Source: Aureococcus anophagefferens (Eukaryota; Sar; Pelagophyceae; Pelagomonadales; Pelagomonadaceae). From it: a DNA stretch of 64,000 nt. Positions 44,936 to 53,304 of the stretch are shown here, in pieces; positions within the stretch are counted from its first letter, which is position 1; each line of letters starts with the position of its first letter. Location: contig NW_008705562.1 in the NCBI RefSeq assembly GCF_000186865.1, positions 2,613,670 through 2,677,669 of the forward strand. The letters run 5' to 3'. A program made the translations under genes and the position numbers. Under the pieces are notes generated by a model. It searched no databases. It was given only the letters and a program-made list of their open reading frames with translations, and had not been told where the DNA came from.

Positions 44936-47030
44936 TCAGGAGAGGAACGTGGTGCAGAATTTTTCGAGCGCGACGTCCGCGAGCGTGTCCGCGAGCTCCG
45001 CGGGCGTCGCCGGCGGCGGGAGGTCCGCGGCCGCGCGCGTCGCGGCGTCGAAGGACGCGCGCCAGATGTCGTCGGGCGAGAGGAGGGGCGCGCCCTTGTC
45101 GCTGTGGAGCGCCCACGCGGCGTCGAGCGGCGCGAGCGGCAGGGGCACGGGCAGCGCGTGGCCGTTGCCGAGCATGCGCTCGAGGTCGACCTTGGCGAAG
45201 GCGACGACGCCCGACGCCGCGAGGACGTCGTCCGGGTCGACGGCGTCGTTCGCGAGCGCGTCGACGACGTCCTTGGCCGAGACGACGTGCGTCGCCTTCG
45301 ACGCGTCGTCGCCGCCCAAGGGCAGGCGGTCGCCCTTGTCGCCCGCCAGGGGCCCGCGCTTGAGCCAGACGACGCCGCCCGCCGCCGTGCGCACCTGGAC
45401 GTCGCCGCCGAAGGCCACCGTCTTCGACCGCTCGCCGCCCTTGTCGAGGCGGAGCGACACGCGGCGCTTCGTCGGCCGGTTCAGCACGCAGCCGATGACC
45501 AGGTCCTGCTGCACGGCGATGATCTGCACGAGCGACTTGTGGAGGAACTGCTTGTCGAGCAGGAAGTCCGCGCCCTTGACGTTCTGGCACGCGAGGAGCG
45601 CGCCGGGGATCACGGAGCCGTCGCGCGCGACGGCGCCGAGCGCCTGCTCCCTGCGCGCCTGGTGCCGCGACGCCTCGAGGAAGGAGTCGGCGTTCATGAC
45701 GGGCGCGTCGAGCTTGTTGTCGATCCAGGCCCGGAGCATCAGGTCGTCGAAGTCGTTCGTCGCCGCGGACTTCTTGGCCGCCGTCGCGACGGACGCCTCG
45801 CGGCCGATGTTCGTCATCAAACTCCGCCAGCACTCCAGGCCGTCGTCCAGCGGAATGTCGCCGTCGGCGCCGCGCTGCTTGTCCTGGAGCTCGCGGACCA
45901 ACGTCGCGCCGTCCGTCGCGGCGACGTACCTGGGCAGCACAAGAGTGATTCAACGTCGCTTCAATGTGAGTGTCCCGCGCGCGCGCGTTACGAGAAAAAC
46001 ATCCACGCTTCGAGACCGTTCCGAGAGATGATCGCTCGTCCAAAAATCAGCCGAAACGAGTAGAAAATGGCCGAGATCGGAGCCTTTGAAGTTGGGAATT
46101 TCGCTCTCTTGTCCGTCGCGGCGACGTACCACGAGTGGCGCTCGAGCTCGCCCTCGAGCTGCTTCGGCGCCCACCCCGCGTAGCCGCAGATGCACACGAA
46201 GTCGTCCTTCTCCGCGACGCCGGACGCCACCGCGGCCTTGGCGTCGCCGAACGACGACGTCCACAGCCCGTTGCCGACCTTGCGGCAGGACTCGGACCCG
46301 GGGAGCTCCTCCGTGCTCAGGCACTCGATGGACGGCGGCCGGCCCGCGCCGGGTTTGCCCAGCTTGTGCGCGGCGAAGAGGCCCCCCTCCTCCACGTCGC
46401 CGCCGCACCACAAACTCCAGCCGTCGACCTCGCGGCGGCTCGGCCTGGGCAGCAAAAGGGTGCGAAATTCCCAACTTCAAAGGCTCCTCTCTCGGCCGGT
46501 TTCCACTCGTTTCGGCTGATTTTTGGACGAGCGATCATCTCTCGGAACGGTCTCGAAGCGTGGACGCTTTTTCTGGAACGCGCGCGCGCGGAACACTCAC
46601 GTTGAAGCGACGTTGAATCACCCTTGTCCTGCCCTGGGCTCGGCCGGTTCACGATGACGCCGCGCGTGAACGCGTCGTCGTACTGCGTCAGGAGGAGCAC
46701 GCACTTGTGGAAGTACTGCTGCCGCAGGCCGAAGCCGAACTCCTGCTCCACGCCGCCCAGGAGCACGCAGCCCTGCTCGAGGAGCGGCGTCTCGTACGCC
46801 CACCCGGCGCCCGCGGCCTCGCGGTCGGACCCGACCTCGAGGCCCTCGCCCTGCGTCCGCGCGATGAGCCGCGCCCGGAAGTCGCGGAAGTCCTCCGTCA
46901 GCTCCGCGGGCTCCTCGTCGTCCTCGCCGCTGCGCAGGGCCGCCAGCTTTGTCGGCGTGTGCGGCGCGACGAAGGCGCAGGCCAGCGACGACCGGAGCGC
47001 CGCGGCCGTCGCGATCAGGGCGGCGCGCAT
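44936..47030 (-). CDS. Plastid-targeted tandem AlgH/UPF0301 (DUF179) protein with two introners
   Basis: Exons in transcript order are 47030-46645, 46444-46130 and 45929-44936 (564 residues). The N-terminus MRAALIATAAALRSSLACAF-VAPHTP is a signal peptide followed by an ASAFAP-like motif (ACAFVAP), so plastid import is likely. Two AlgH/DUF179 domains occur: the first has GCVLLGGVEQEFGFGL..FHKCVLLLTQY and VIVNRPS, with WCGGDVEEGG; the second has GALLACQNVKGADFLLDKQFLHKSLVQII and VLNRPTKRR, with FGGDVQ. DUF179 is single-copy in bacteria (YqgE), with unknown function. Both introns are family 1 introners in opposite orientations; spliced frames are exact at NRP-SRREV and RHSW-YVAATDG. Confidence 0.87.
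45930..46121 (+). mobile_element. Introner family 1, copy C (antisense to gene)
   Basis: Left end CTGGGCAGCACAAG is a normal terminal repeat. The right end should read CTTGTCCTGCCCTG but reads CTTGTCCGTCGCGG, identical to the flanking gene, so the direct duplication grew to 20 bp (45911-45930 and 46111-46130). The underlying 8-bp target duplication is CGACGTAC. On the gene strand this is GTACGTCG, giving a canonical GT donor. The intron is 45930-46129, 200 bp. Confidence 0.88.
46445..46636 (-). mobile_element. Introner family 1, copy D (sense to gene)
   Basis: A 192-bp element with ends CTGGGCAGCAAAAG and CTTGTCCTGCCCTG. It is flanked by perfect 8-bp duplications GGCTCGGC (46437-46444 and 46637-46644), GCCGAGCC on the gene strand. 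The intron 46445-46644 is 200 bp with a GC donor. Using the downstream GT (AAGG-GTGATT) would break the frame, so GC is required. Confidence 0.92.
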
Positions 47031-47580
47031 CGTTGCTGCTGTCTAGGAGTCGCACTTCTGTGCACGCGCGCCGCCCCGAGGGGACCACGACGACGGGCGG
47101 CGCGCAATTAAGCGCGGAGCCCCGCCGAGATGTTCGACGCCGTGCACTGAGGTTGCAAACTTTGGCGCGCCGCGTTGGCTTGTGTCAATTTTAGCTCGGC
47201 GCAGACGGACGGGTCTTGGCCCGCGGCGCAGGGCAAAGTCTAGAGGCAAAGTCGTGCGACGTCAGGACTCCGTTGACCTCCCCGCCGGTGCAACGCCACA
47301 GTTAAGTCCACAAACACGCAACGACAATGCAACAGTTACACGCGCGCGAATCGCCGGCGCGCGACCTGCGGGGGGGGGCGCGCGGTCGGCCGCGAACCCG
47401 GGCGCGCGTCGAAAGCCGCGGAAGCGAACGGAAGCCTCAGTTGGAACGTCCTTGGCAAGTTTCGTCACGCGAGCGTCGGTTCTCACGCCGCCGCCGGTCG
47501 GTTCTCAAACTTTTTTTTGGGATCATCATCAACGGCCACCCCCCGTCGGAAGAAAAGGAAGCGGACGCGGACGACGCGCG
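47031..47580. promoter_or_regulatory. Spacer upstream of the tandem AlgH gene
   Basis: 550 bp between the AlgH start and the stop of the DUF760 gene, both on the minus strand. It should hold the AlgH promoter and the DUF760 3' UTR. Short frames here have no family signal. A G-run GGGGGGGGG lies near 47371. Confidence 0.5.
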
Positions 47581-48879
47581 TCACGCGCCGAGGCGCTTGG
47601 CCGCCTCGCCGCTGGCCTCGAGCTCGCGGAGGCGGTAGCCGACGACGATCTGCCAGCGGCAGATCTGGTCGAGGACGCGCCGCTCGAGCGTGACCTGCTG
47701 GTCCGGCGCGAGCGTCGGGCCCGCGCCCGTGTCGGCGTCCGGGTCGCCGCCGGTGCCCGAGAGCACGTACTTGACGAGCTCCTGGGCGGCGTCGCGGGCG
47801 TCGGGCGTCATCGTCGACGTGAGGAGCTCGCGCTGGGACTCGTCGAGGGACGCGATGTAGGTGCCGATGGACGTCATCGCGTTCGTCGGGCCCGCGGCCG
47901 TCGTCCGCGCCAACGCGGCCTTGAGCGCCGCGGCCTCGGCCTTGAGCTCCGCGACGTAGACCGCGGCGTCGACGACGCGGTCGCCCACCGTAATGTCGCC
48001 GGAGACGTTCGGCGGGAGCTCCGGCGGCGCGTCGTCCGCGGGCCCGAGCTGGAGCTGGGCGGTCCCGCCGAACTCCTCGAGCGCGATCTGCGCCTTGGTC
48101 GCGTCCGCGCCGCCGAGCGCGGCCGTGAACTCGGCGAAGGAGATCTTGCCGTCCTTGTTCGCGTCGAAGAAGCTCAGGAAGGAGGCGACGTCCGCGTCCT
48201 TGTTGCTCTTCATCGCGTTGCGCTCGGCCTTGGTCGTGTCCTCGGGCAGATCGTCGAGGCCGTAGACCTCGCGGAAGAGCGCGTCGACCTCGCCGACGTC
48301 GATGTAGCCCGAGCCGTCGGCGTCGATGCGGCGGAAGGCGTCCCGCAGCGCGCGGGGCGTGCGGCCGGAAGGGTTGAGCCGGAGCACGTTCTGCACCGCC
48401 AAGACGTACTCGGCGTTGCGGAGCATGTAGCCCGTCATCTGCAGGCGGAAGCAGAGCTCCGCGACGCGCCGCCCGTCCGTCGTGAACTCGGCGTCGACGG
48501 CGCCGGCGCCCAGGAGGCCCACGATGGCGTCCTGCATCGCGCCCTGCGCGGCCGGCGACGCGCCCGCGTAAAAGTCGCGGACGAGTTCCGACGGGTGGCT
48601 CCGCGTGAGCAGCTGCACGTACTGCGCCGCGAGCCGGTTCGACCCGCCGGCCTTGGTCTCGTCGCGCTTCGCCTCGAGCTCCTGGGCGAGCATGCGCTCC
48701 CGCAGCTCCGCCATCATCGCGTCGTCGGGCTCGCCCTCGTCGTCCGTGACGATCTCGCCGGAGCCCCGGCTCTTCTTCTCGAGGCTCACGGATCTGCGGC
48801 TGCGCAGGCCGGGCGCGTAGAAGCACCGGCTCGTCGGCGTCAGCGCCAGGAGCGCGACGGCGCGGAGCATGTGGCGCAT
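47581..48879 (-). CDS. Plastid-targeted DUF760 protein with EF-hands
   Basis: A 432-residue protein starting MRHMLRAVALLALTPTSRC-FYAPGLRSRR, a signal peptide with a Phe-Ala-Pro-like cleavage motif (CFYAP), typical of plastid import in this lineage. Residues about 75-165 are a DUF760 domain (YVQLLTRSHPSELVRDFY ... LCFRLQMTGYMLRNAEYVLAVQ). Two EF-hands follow: DADGSGYIDVGE and DANKDGKISFAE, both with good calcium ligands. A second DUF760-like half (IASLDESQRELLTSTMTPDARDAAQELVKYVL ... ICRWQIVVGYRLREL) ends the protein. DUF760 proteins are chloroplast proteins of unclear role; here calcium may control them. It is divergent from the aminotransferase gene with 139 bp between starts. Confidence 0.8.
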   Translation of the reverse strand: MRHMLRAVALLALTPTSRCFYAPGLRSRRSVSLEKKSRGSGEIVTDDEGEPDDAMMAELRERMLAQELEAKRDETKAGGSNRLAAQYVQLLTRSHPSELVRDFYAGASPAAQGAMQDAIVGLLGAGAVDAEFTTDGRRVAELCFRLQMTGYMLRNAEYVLAVQNVLRLNPSGRTPRALRDAFRRIDADGSGYIDVGEVDALFREVYGLDDLPEDTTKAERNAMKSNKDADVASFLSFFDANKDGKISFAEFTAALGGADATKAQIALEEFGGTAQLQLGPADDAPPELPPNVSGDITVGDRVVDAAVYVAELKAEAAALKAALARTTAAGPTNAMTSIGTYIASLDESQRELLTSTMTPDARDAAQELVKYVLSGTGGDPDADTGAGPTLAPDQQVTLERRVLDQICRWQIVVGYRLRELEASGEAAKRLGA

Positions 48880-49018
48880 CGCGAAGCCGGCGCACACCGC
48901 CGGCGACGGGCGCTTCTTCAATATCGCGGCAGCATCGCGACACTTGAGCATCCACAGACTCCGCACCTCGACGCTGAGTCGGTCCGAGCTCCCCACGACG
49001 ATCACCACCTTCTCAACC

Positions 49019-50509
49019 ATGGCACTGCGCGTGGCAGTGCTGGCCGCGCTCGCATGCCACCTCGGCGCGGCGCTCGCGCCGACGCCCAAGACCCCGCTCA
49101 CGAAACTGAACGCGGCCACGATGGAGCCGCTCGTCGCGGAGACGGACATCGCGCCCCCCCCAGCGTTGGCCCTGCGGTCGTCGGCGCTCCGGCGCCTCCC
49201 CGGCGGGGGCACGGCGCCGACGGTCTGGAGCGAGTTCGGCGACCTCGCGCGGCGCGTCGACGCCTCCGGCGCCTTCGACGGCGGCGTCGCGAACCTGGGC
49301 CAGGGCTTCCCCGACTGGGCGCCGCCGCAGTTCGTGAAGACGGCCGCGCGGCGCGCGGCGAGCGACGAGTCGCCGGCGGGCCACCAGTACGCGCGGTCCG
49401 CGGGTCACATCCCCTTGGTGCACGTGCTCGCGCGGCGCTACAGCAACCACATCGGCCGCGACGTCGACGCGCTGTCGGAGGTCGCGGTGACGGTGGGCGC
49501 GACGCAGGCGCTGCTCGTGTCGCTCCTGGCGACGCTCGCCGCGGGCGACGAGGTCGTCATCCCCGAGCCCTTCTTCGACCTCTACCTGGGCCAGATCAAG
49601 CTCGCGGAGGGCGTCGCGCGGCCCGCGCCCATGACCGTCGACGGCGACGGCGAGTGGCGTTTGACGGAAGCCGTGCTCCGCGGGGCCATCACGCCCAAGT
49701 CGCGCGTCCTCGTCGTGAACTCGCCCCACAACCCCACGGGGAAGGTCTTCGACCGCGACGAGCTCGAGATGATCGCGCGCGTCGTCCGCGAGGAGAACGC
49801 GCGGCGCGAGCGGGACCGCGTCGGCGACGAGGACGACACGCTCCTCGTCATCGCGGACGAGGTCTACAAATACATCACCCACGACGCCAACGCGGACCAC
49901 GTCCACTTCGCGTCGCTGCCGGGCATGCGCGACGTCACGCTCACGGTGTCCTCCGCGGGGAAGACGTTCTCGGCGACGGGCTGGCAGATCGGCTGGATCG
50001 TCGGCCCCGCGCGCCTCGTCGCGCCCTGCCAGACGCTGCTGCCCTACCTCCAGTTCTGCGCGCCGACGCCCATGCAGGCGGCGTTAGCGGACTGCCTCGA
50101 CGAGGCGGACCGGCCGCACAAGGGCCAGCCGAGCTACTACGCGTGGCTCCGCGTCGAGTACGCGCGGAAGCGCCAGGTGCTCGCGGCGGCGCTCGAGGCG
50201 GCCTGCATCGCGCCCCTGCCGAGCCGCGGCGGCTACTTCGTCGTCGGCGACGTGTCGAGCCTGCTGCCCCTCGTGCCGGACCGCTACCGGCGGCCGGGCG
50301 GCGACGCGGTCGCGGCGGACTGGGCGTTCTGCCAGTGGCTCGCCGCGGAGCACGGCGTCGTCGCCATCCCCGCGTCGCCCTTCTTCACGGACGCGCCGGA
50401 GCGGCCCCTCGTGCGCTTCGCCTTCTGCAAGACGGACGCGGTGCTCGCCGTCGCCGCGGAGCGGCTCGCGGCCATCGCGGCCATGTGCCAGGCGCTTCCC
50501 GAGGGATAA
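49019..50509 (+). CDS. Kynurenine aminotransferase / cysteine-S-conjugate beta-lyase-like class I aminotransferase
   Basis: A 496-residue protein. The first ~60 residues (MALRVAVLAALACHLGAALAPTPK) are a signal peptide and possible plastid transit peptide. The rest is a fold-type I PLP enzyme: NLGQGFPDWAPPQFV, HQYARSAGHIPLV, TVGATQALLVSLLA, NSPHNPTGKVF (Asn and Pro contacts), VIADEVYKYI (Asp that binds the pyridine nitrogen) and SSAGKTFSATGWQIGW with the PLP lysine. The tail RPLVRFAFCKTD holds the Arg that binds the substrate carboxylate. The sequence order matches kynurenine-oxoglutarate transaminases rather than aspartate aminotransferases. No introns. The gene converges on the next with 12 bp between stops. 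Confidence 0.92.
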   Translation: MALRVAVLAALACHLGAALAPTPKTPLTKLNAATMEPLVAETDIAPPPALALRSSALRRLPGGGTAPTVWSEFGDLARRVDASGAFDGGVANLGQGFPDWAPPQFVKTAARRAASDESPAGHQYARSAGHIPLVHVLARRYSNHIGRDVDALSEVAVTVGATQALLVSLLATLAAGDEVVIPEPFFDLYLGQIKLAEGVARPAPMTVDGDGEWRLTEAVLRGAITPKSRVLVVNSPHNPTGKVFDRDELEMIARVVREENARRERDRVGDEDDTLLVIADEVYKYITHDANADHVHFASLPGMRDVTLTVSSAGKTFSATGWQIGWIVGPARLVAPCQTLLPYLQFCAPTPMQAALADCLDEADRPHKGQPSYYAWLRVEYARKRQVLAAALEAACIAPLPSRGGYFVVGDVSSLLPLVPDRYRRPGGDAVAADWAFCQWLAAEHGVVAIPASPFFTDAPERPLVRFAFCKTDAVLAVAAERLAAIAAMCQALPEG

Positions 50510-50521
50510 GTAGTCGCAAAG

Positions 50522-51556
50522 TTACCGGGGCCCCGTGCCGATGGCGGCGCCGCCGCCGGCGTGCTGCTGCTGCGCGGCCTCGTGGGCCTTGTCGCGCTCG
50601 TAGGACGTCCGGATGTCGTCGAGGTCGTTGAGCCGCTCGCGGATGAGGTCCAGGCAGAGGCCGAGGTGGTGGAGCCGCTCCGCCGCGGGCGTGTTGGGCT
50701 CGTCGCTGAAGTTGATGGGCACGACGCGCGTGTGCATCGTCGCGAGGCACCGGTTGTACAGGTTGCGCACCGCGAGGACGATCTGCGCGGTCTCCCGCGT
50801 CACGTCCTTGACGCGCTCCTCCTGCGTGAGCTTCTGGTCGTCCTGCTTCTTCGTCCGCGCGCGGAGCGCCTCGAGGTGCTTCTGCTTCGCGTGGATCTGG
50901 GAATTTTGCACGAGCGTCGCCGACTGGGTCTTCAGCTTCAGCGCCTCCATCTTCGACCGGAGCTCGTCCATGAGCACGTCGCCGCGCTGCACCTGCTCCA
51001 TGAGGTCCACGTTCGCGTTGCGCAGCGTCGTGTGGCGGTTCAGCAGGTCCCAGATCTCCTCCGCCGTCTCGTCCTCGGCGCTCTCCACCGTGCGCTCGAG
51101 GTACTCCTTGTACTTCCGTAGCTTCTCGAGCTGCTCGATCTGCCGCGTCCGCTCGAGCTCGAGCGCCTCGAGCTCGAGCGTCTGCTTGCGCTGCTCGAGC
51201 TCCTTCTGGTCCAGGACCCGGTGCTCGCCTTTCGCCTTCATGTCCGCGCGCTGGCGCTTCGAGTCGTTCTCCTGGATGAACTTCTCGAATTTCGTGACCT
51301 GCTCCTTCATGTCCGCCTGCCGCCGCTCGAACTTGCGCTGCCGCTGCTCGCAGGCCTCGATGCGCAGCTTGTACTCCTCCTTCATGAAGTCGAGGGCGTC
51401 GTCGACCTCGTGCATCTCCTTCTTCTTCTTCAGGAGCAGCGTCGACTGCGAGATCTGGTTCACGCCGGAGACGAGGGCCTCGAGGGCCTGCGTCTCCTCG
51501 GCGATCTTCGCCATGTTCTCATGCTTCTTGCTCGCGCGCTGCGTGATGAACGCCAT
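50522..51556 (-). CDS. CCDC42/CFAP73-like ciliary coiled-coil protein
   Basis: A 344-residue almost fully coiled-coil protein starting MAFITQRASKKHENMAK. The segment LLKKKKEMHEVDDALDFMKEEYKLRIEACEQRQRKFERRQADMKE...KFEKFIQENDSKRQRA matches, from memory, the conserved N-terminal part (DUF4200) of CCDC42 and CFAP73/MIA2. These proteins belong to the MIA complex that ties inner dynein arm f to the axoneme. The C-terminus (RLHHLGLCLDLIRERLNDLDDI) also fits. Its presence indicates that the organism keeps some flagellar genes. The upstream region is shared with a divergent coiled-coil gene (205 bp). Confidence 0.75.
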   Translation of the reverse strand: MAFITQRASKKHENMAKIAEETQALEALVSGVNQISQSTLLLKKKKEMHEVDDALDFMKEEYKLRIEACEQRQRKFERRQADMKEQVTKFEKFIQENDSKRQRADMKAKGEHRVLDQKELEQRKQTLELEALELERTRQIEQLEKLRKYKEYLERTVESAEDETAEEIWDLLNRHTTLRNANVDLMEQVQRGDVLMDELRSKMEALKLKTQSATLVQNSQIHAKQKHLEALRARTKKQDDQKLTQEERVKDVTRETAQIVLAVRNLYNRCLATMHTRVVPINFSDEPNTPAAERLHHLGLCLDLIRERLNDLDDIRTSYERDKAHEAAQQQHAGGGAAIGTGPR

Positions 51557-51708
51557 GGCCGCACTCCGCGCGCCGTCGGCCGCGGCGGCCCGGGCCTCCG
51601 GACGGGACAGCAGCCCCGCGCGAGCGCAGTTACCTCCAGCGCTTCGCAAGCAAGCTCGACTTGAGAGATTTGCCAAGATCCTTGAGGTTAAGGTCGACCT
51701 GGGTCGTT

Positions 51709-51720
51709 GGGCAGCCCCGA
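51709..51720 (+). promoter_or_regulatory. GGGCAGCCCCGA motif before a coiled-coil gene
   Basis: Third exact copy of the 12-mer, ending 41 bp before the ATG at 51761, in a divergent promoter region. Confidence 0.4.
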
Positions 51721-51760
51721 TGAGCAGTCGGGTCGAGCGCCCAAGCAAACCCCCCCCGAT

Positions 51761-53270
51761 ATGAGCAGTCGGCGGGCCAGCGCCCCGGACTCGGGCCCCA
51801 TCTCGCTCAACGTCGTGTCCCAGCGCGGCTACGTGAGCGTCGACGGCTACCGGCGCGAGATCGCCCAGCTCAAGGCCGAGCTCACGCGGAAGAACTCCGT
51901 CGCCGAGGCGGCGCAGAAGGACTTCGAGCGCCGCGAGGACAAGTACCAGCGGCAGATCCGCGAGCTCCAGAACGCGAGCGCCGTCGCCCAGCTCCGCGCG
52001 GAGCTCGAGGCCGCCCGCGAGGCCGCCGCGGCCGCGGACGCGCGCGCGGCCGCGGCCGAGGACGCGGCCGCGGCGAGCGACGCGCGCGCCGCGGCCGCCG
52101 CGGACGCGCGCGCCGCCGACGACGCGCGCCGCGCCGCGGCCGAGCGCGACCACGTCGCCTACGTCGCCGAGCTCGTCGCGCGCCTCGGCGAGCGCCGCGA
52201 CGCGGCGGACCGCGCGGCCGGGGAGAAGCTCGACGCGCTCGCCGCGCGCATCGCCGCGGCGGCGCGGTCCCTCGACGGCCTGCCCCGCGGCGGCGGCGAC
52301 GACGCCGCGGCCGAGCTCGCGGCCCTGCGGCGCGCCGCCGCCGACGCGAACCGGGCCGCCGCGGCCGCGGAGGCCGCCGCGGCGTCCGAGCGCGGCGCGG
52401 CGGAGCGCGCGCGCGCGGCCGCGGACGCCGCGCACGGCGGCGGCGACGGCCTTCGGCGCCTGCGCCGAGGCCGGCAGGCGCGACCGGGCCACGCGCGAGG
52501 CCGCGGAGCGGGCCGTCGAGGGCCTGGAGCTCCGGCTCTCGACGCTCGACTCGCTGTCGCGCCAGCTCGACGACGCCGAGGCGGCGCTCCGCGCGGAGCG
52601 CGGCATCTGCGCGGGCCTGCGGGCCGAGCTCGTCACGCGGCCCGTGACCATCCCCGCGGCGACGCAGACGGAGGCGCCCGCGCCCGCGGCGCCGCCGCCG
52701 GCCGCGCCGCCGGCCGCCGCGGCGCGCCTCGAGGCCGCGCTCGACGCGGTGCGCGTCGCGGCGGCCGCGGTCGGCGGCGCCGTCGAGGACGAGCTCAAGG
52801 CCGTGCGCGGCTTCAGCCACCTCCACGACCTCATCAAGATCGCGTCGCTGAGCGAGTGCAAGATCGAGATGGACGGCCTCCGGCTCCGCGTCGAGGCGGC
52901 CAAGGAGCGCGAGTCGCTGCTGCGCTTCTCCCTCAGCGCCGCGGAGAAGAGCGCCGACGCGTCGACGCTCGAGCGCCTCGCGGGCTCGAAGCAGAGCCGC
53001 GCGTCGACGGTGGACCAGCGGCTCAACAAGCAGCTCAAGGATCTCGAGCAGCGCGCGCGCCGCGACACGAGCGGCATCTCCGTGGCCCGGCTCAACGAGA
53101 TGCTCCCGGCGGCGAAGCAGAAGCAGCTCGACGCCGCGGCGCGCCGCGCGGCCGTCGTCGACGCGCTCCTCGACGCCGCGGGCGTCTCCAAGCCCGCGCC
53201 GCCGTCGCCGCGGTCGACGAAGCAGCTCCTCAAGGAGAGCGAGCCCCTGCTCCAGGCCGCCGCGGCCTGA
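51761..53270 (+). CDS. Ala/Glu-rich coiled-coil protein, frame break near 52440
   Basis: The N-terminal part reads MSSRRASAPDSGPISLNVVSQRGYVSVDGYRREIAQLKAEL, then long Ala/Arg/Glu coiled coil up to about 52440 in frame 2. From there the coding pattern continues in frame 0 (AFGACAEAGRRDRATREAAER..., ELVTRPVTIPAATQTEAP..., SHLHDLIKIASLSECKIEMDGLRLRVEAAKERESLL) to the stop at 53268. The switch occurs in GGCGGCGGCGACGGCC and corresponds to one extra base. No splice sites are needed if it is a sequencing or assembly error. The family is unknown; the DLIKIASLSECKIEMDGLR stretch looks conserved and may be the best search query. Confidence 0.6.
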
Positions 53271-53304
53271 CTTCTTTTGTGCTAAACCGCCCCGTCCGTC
53301 CGCG

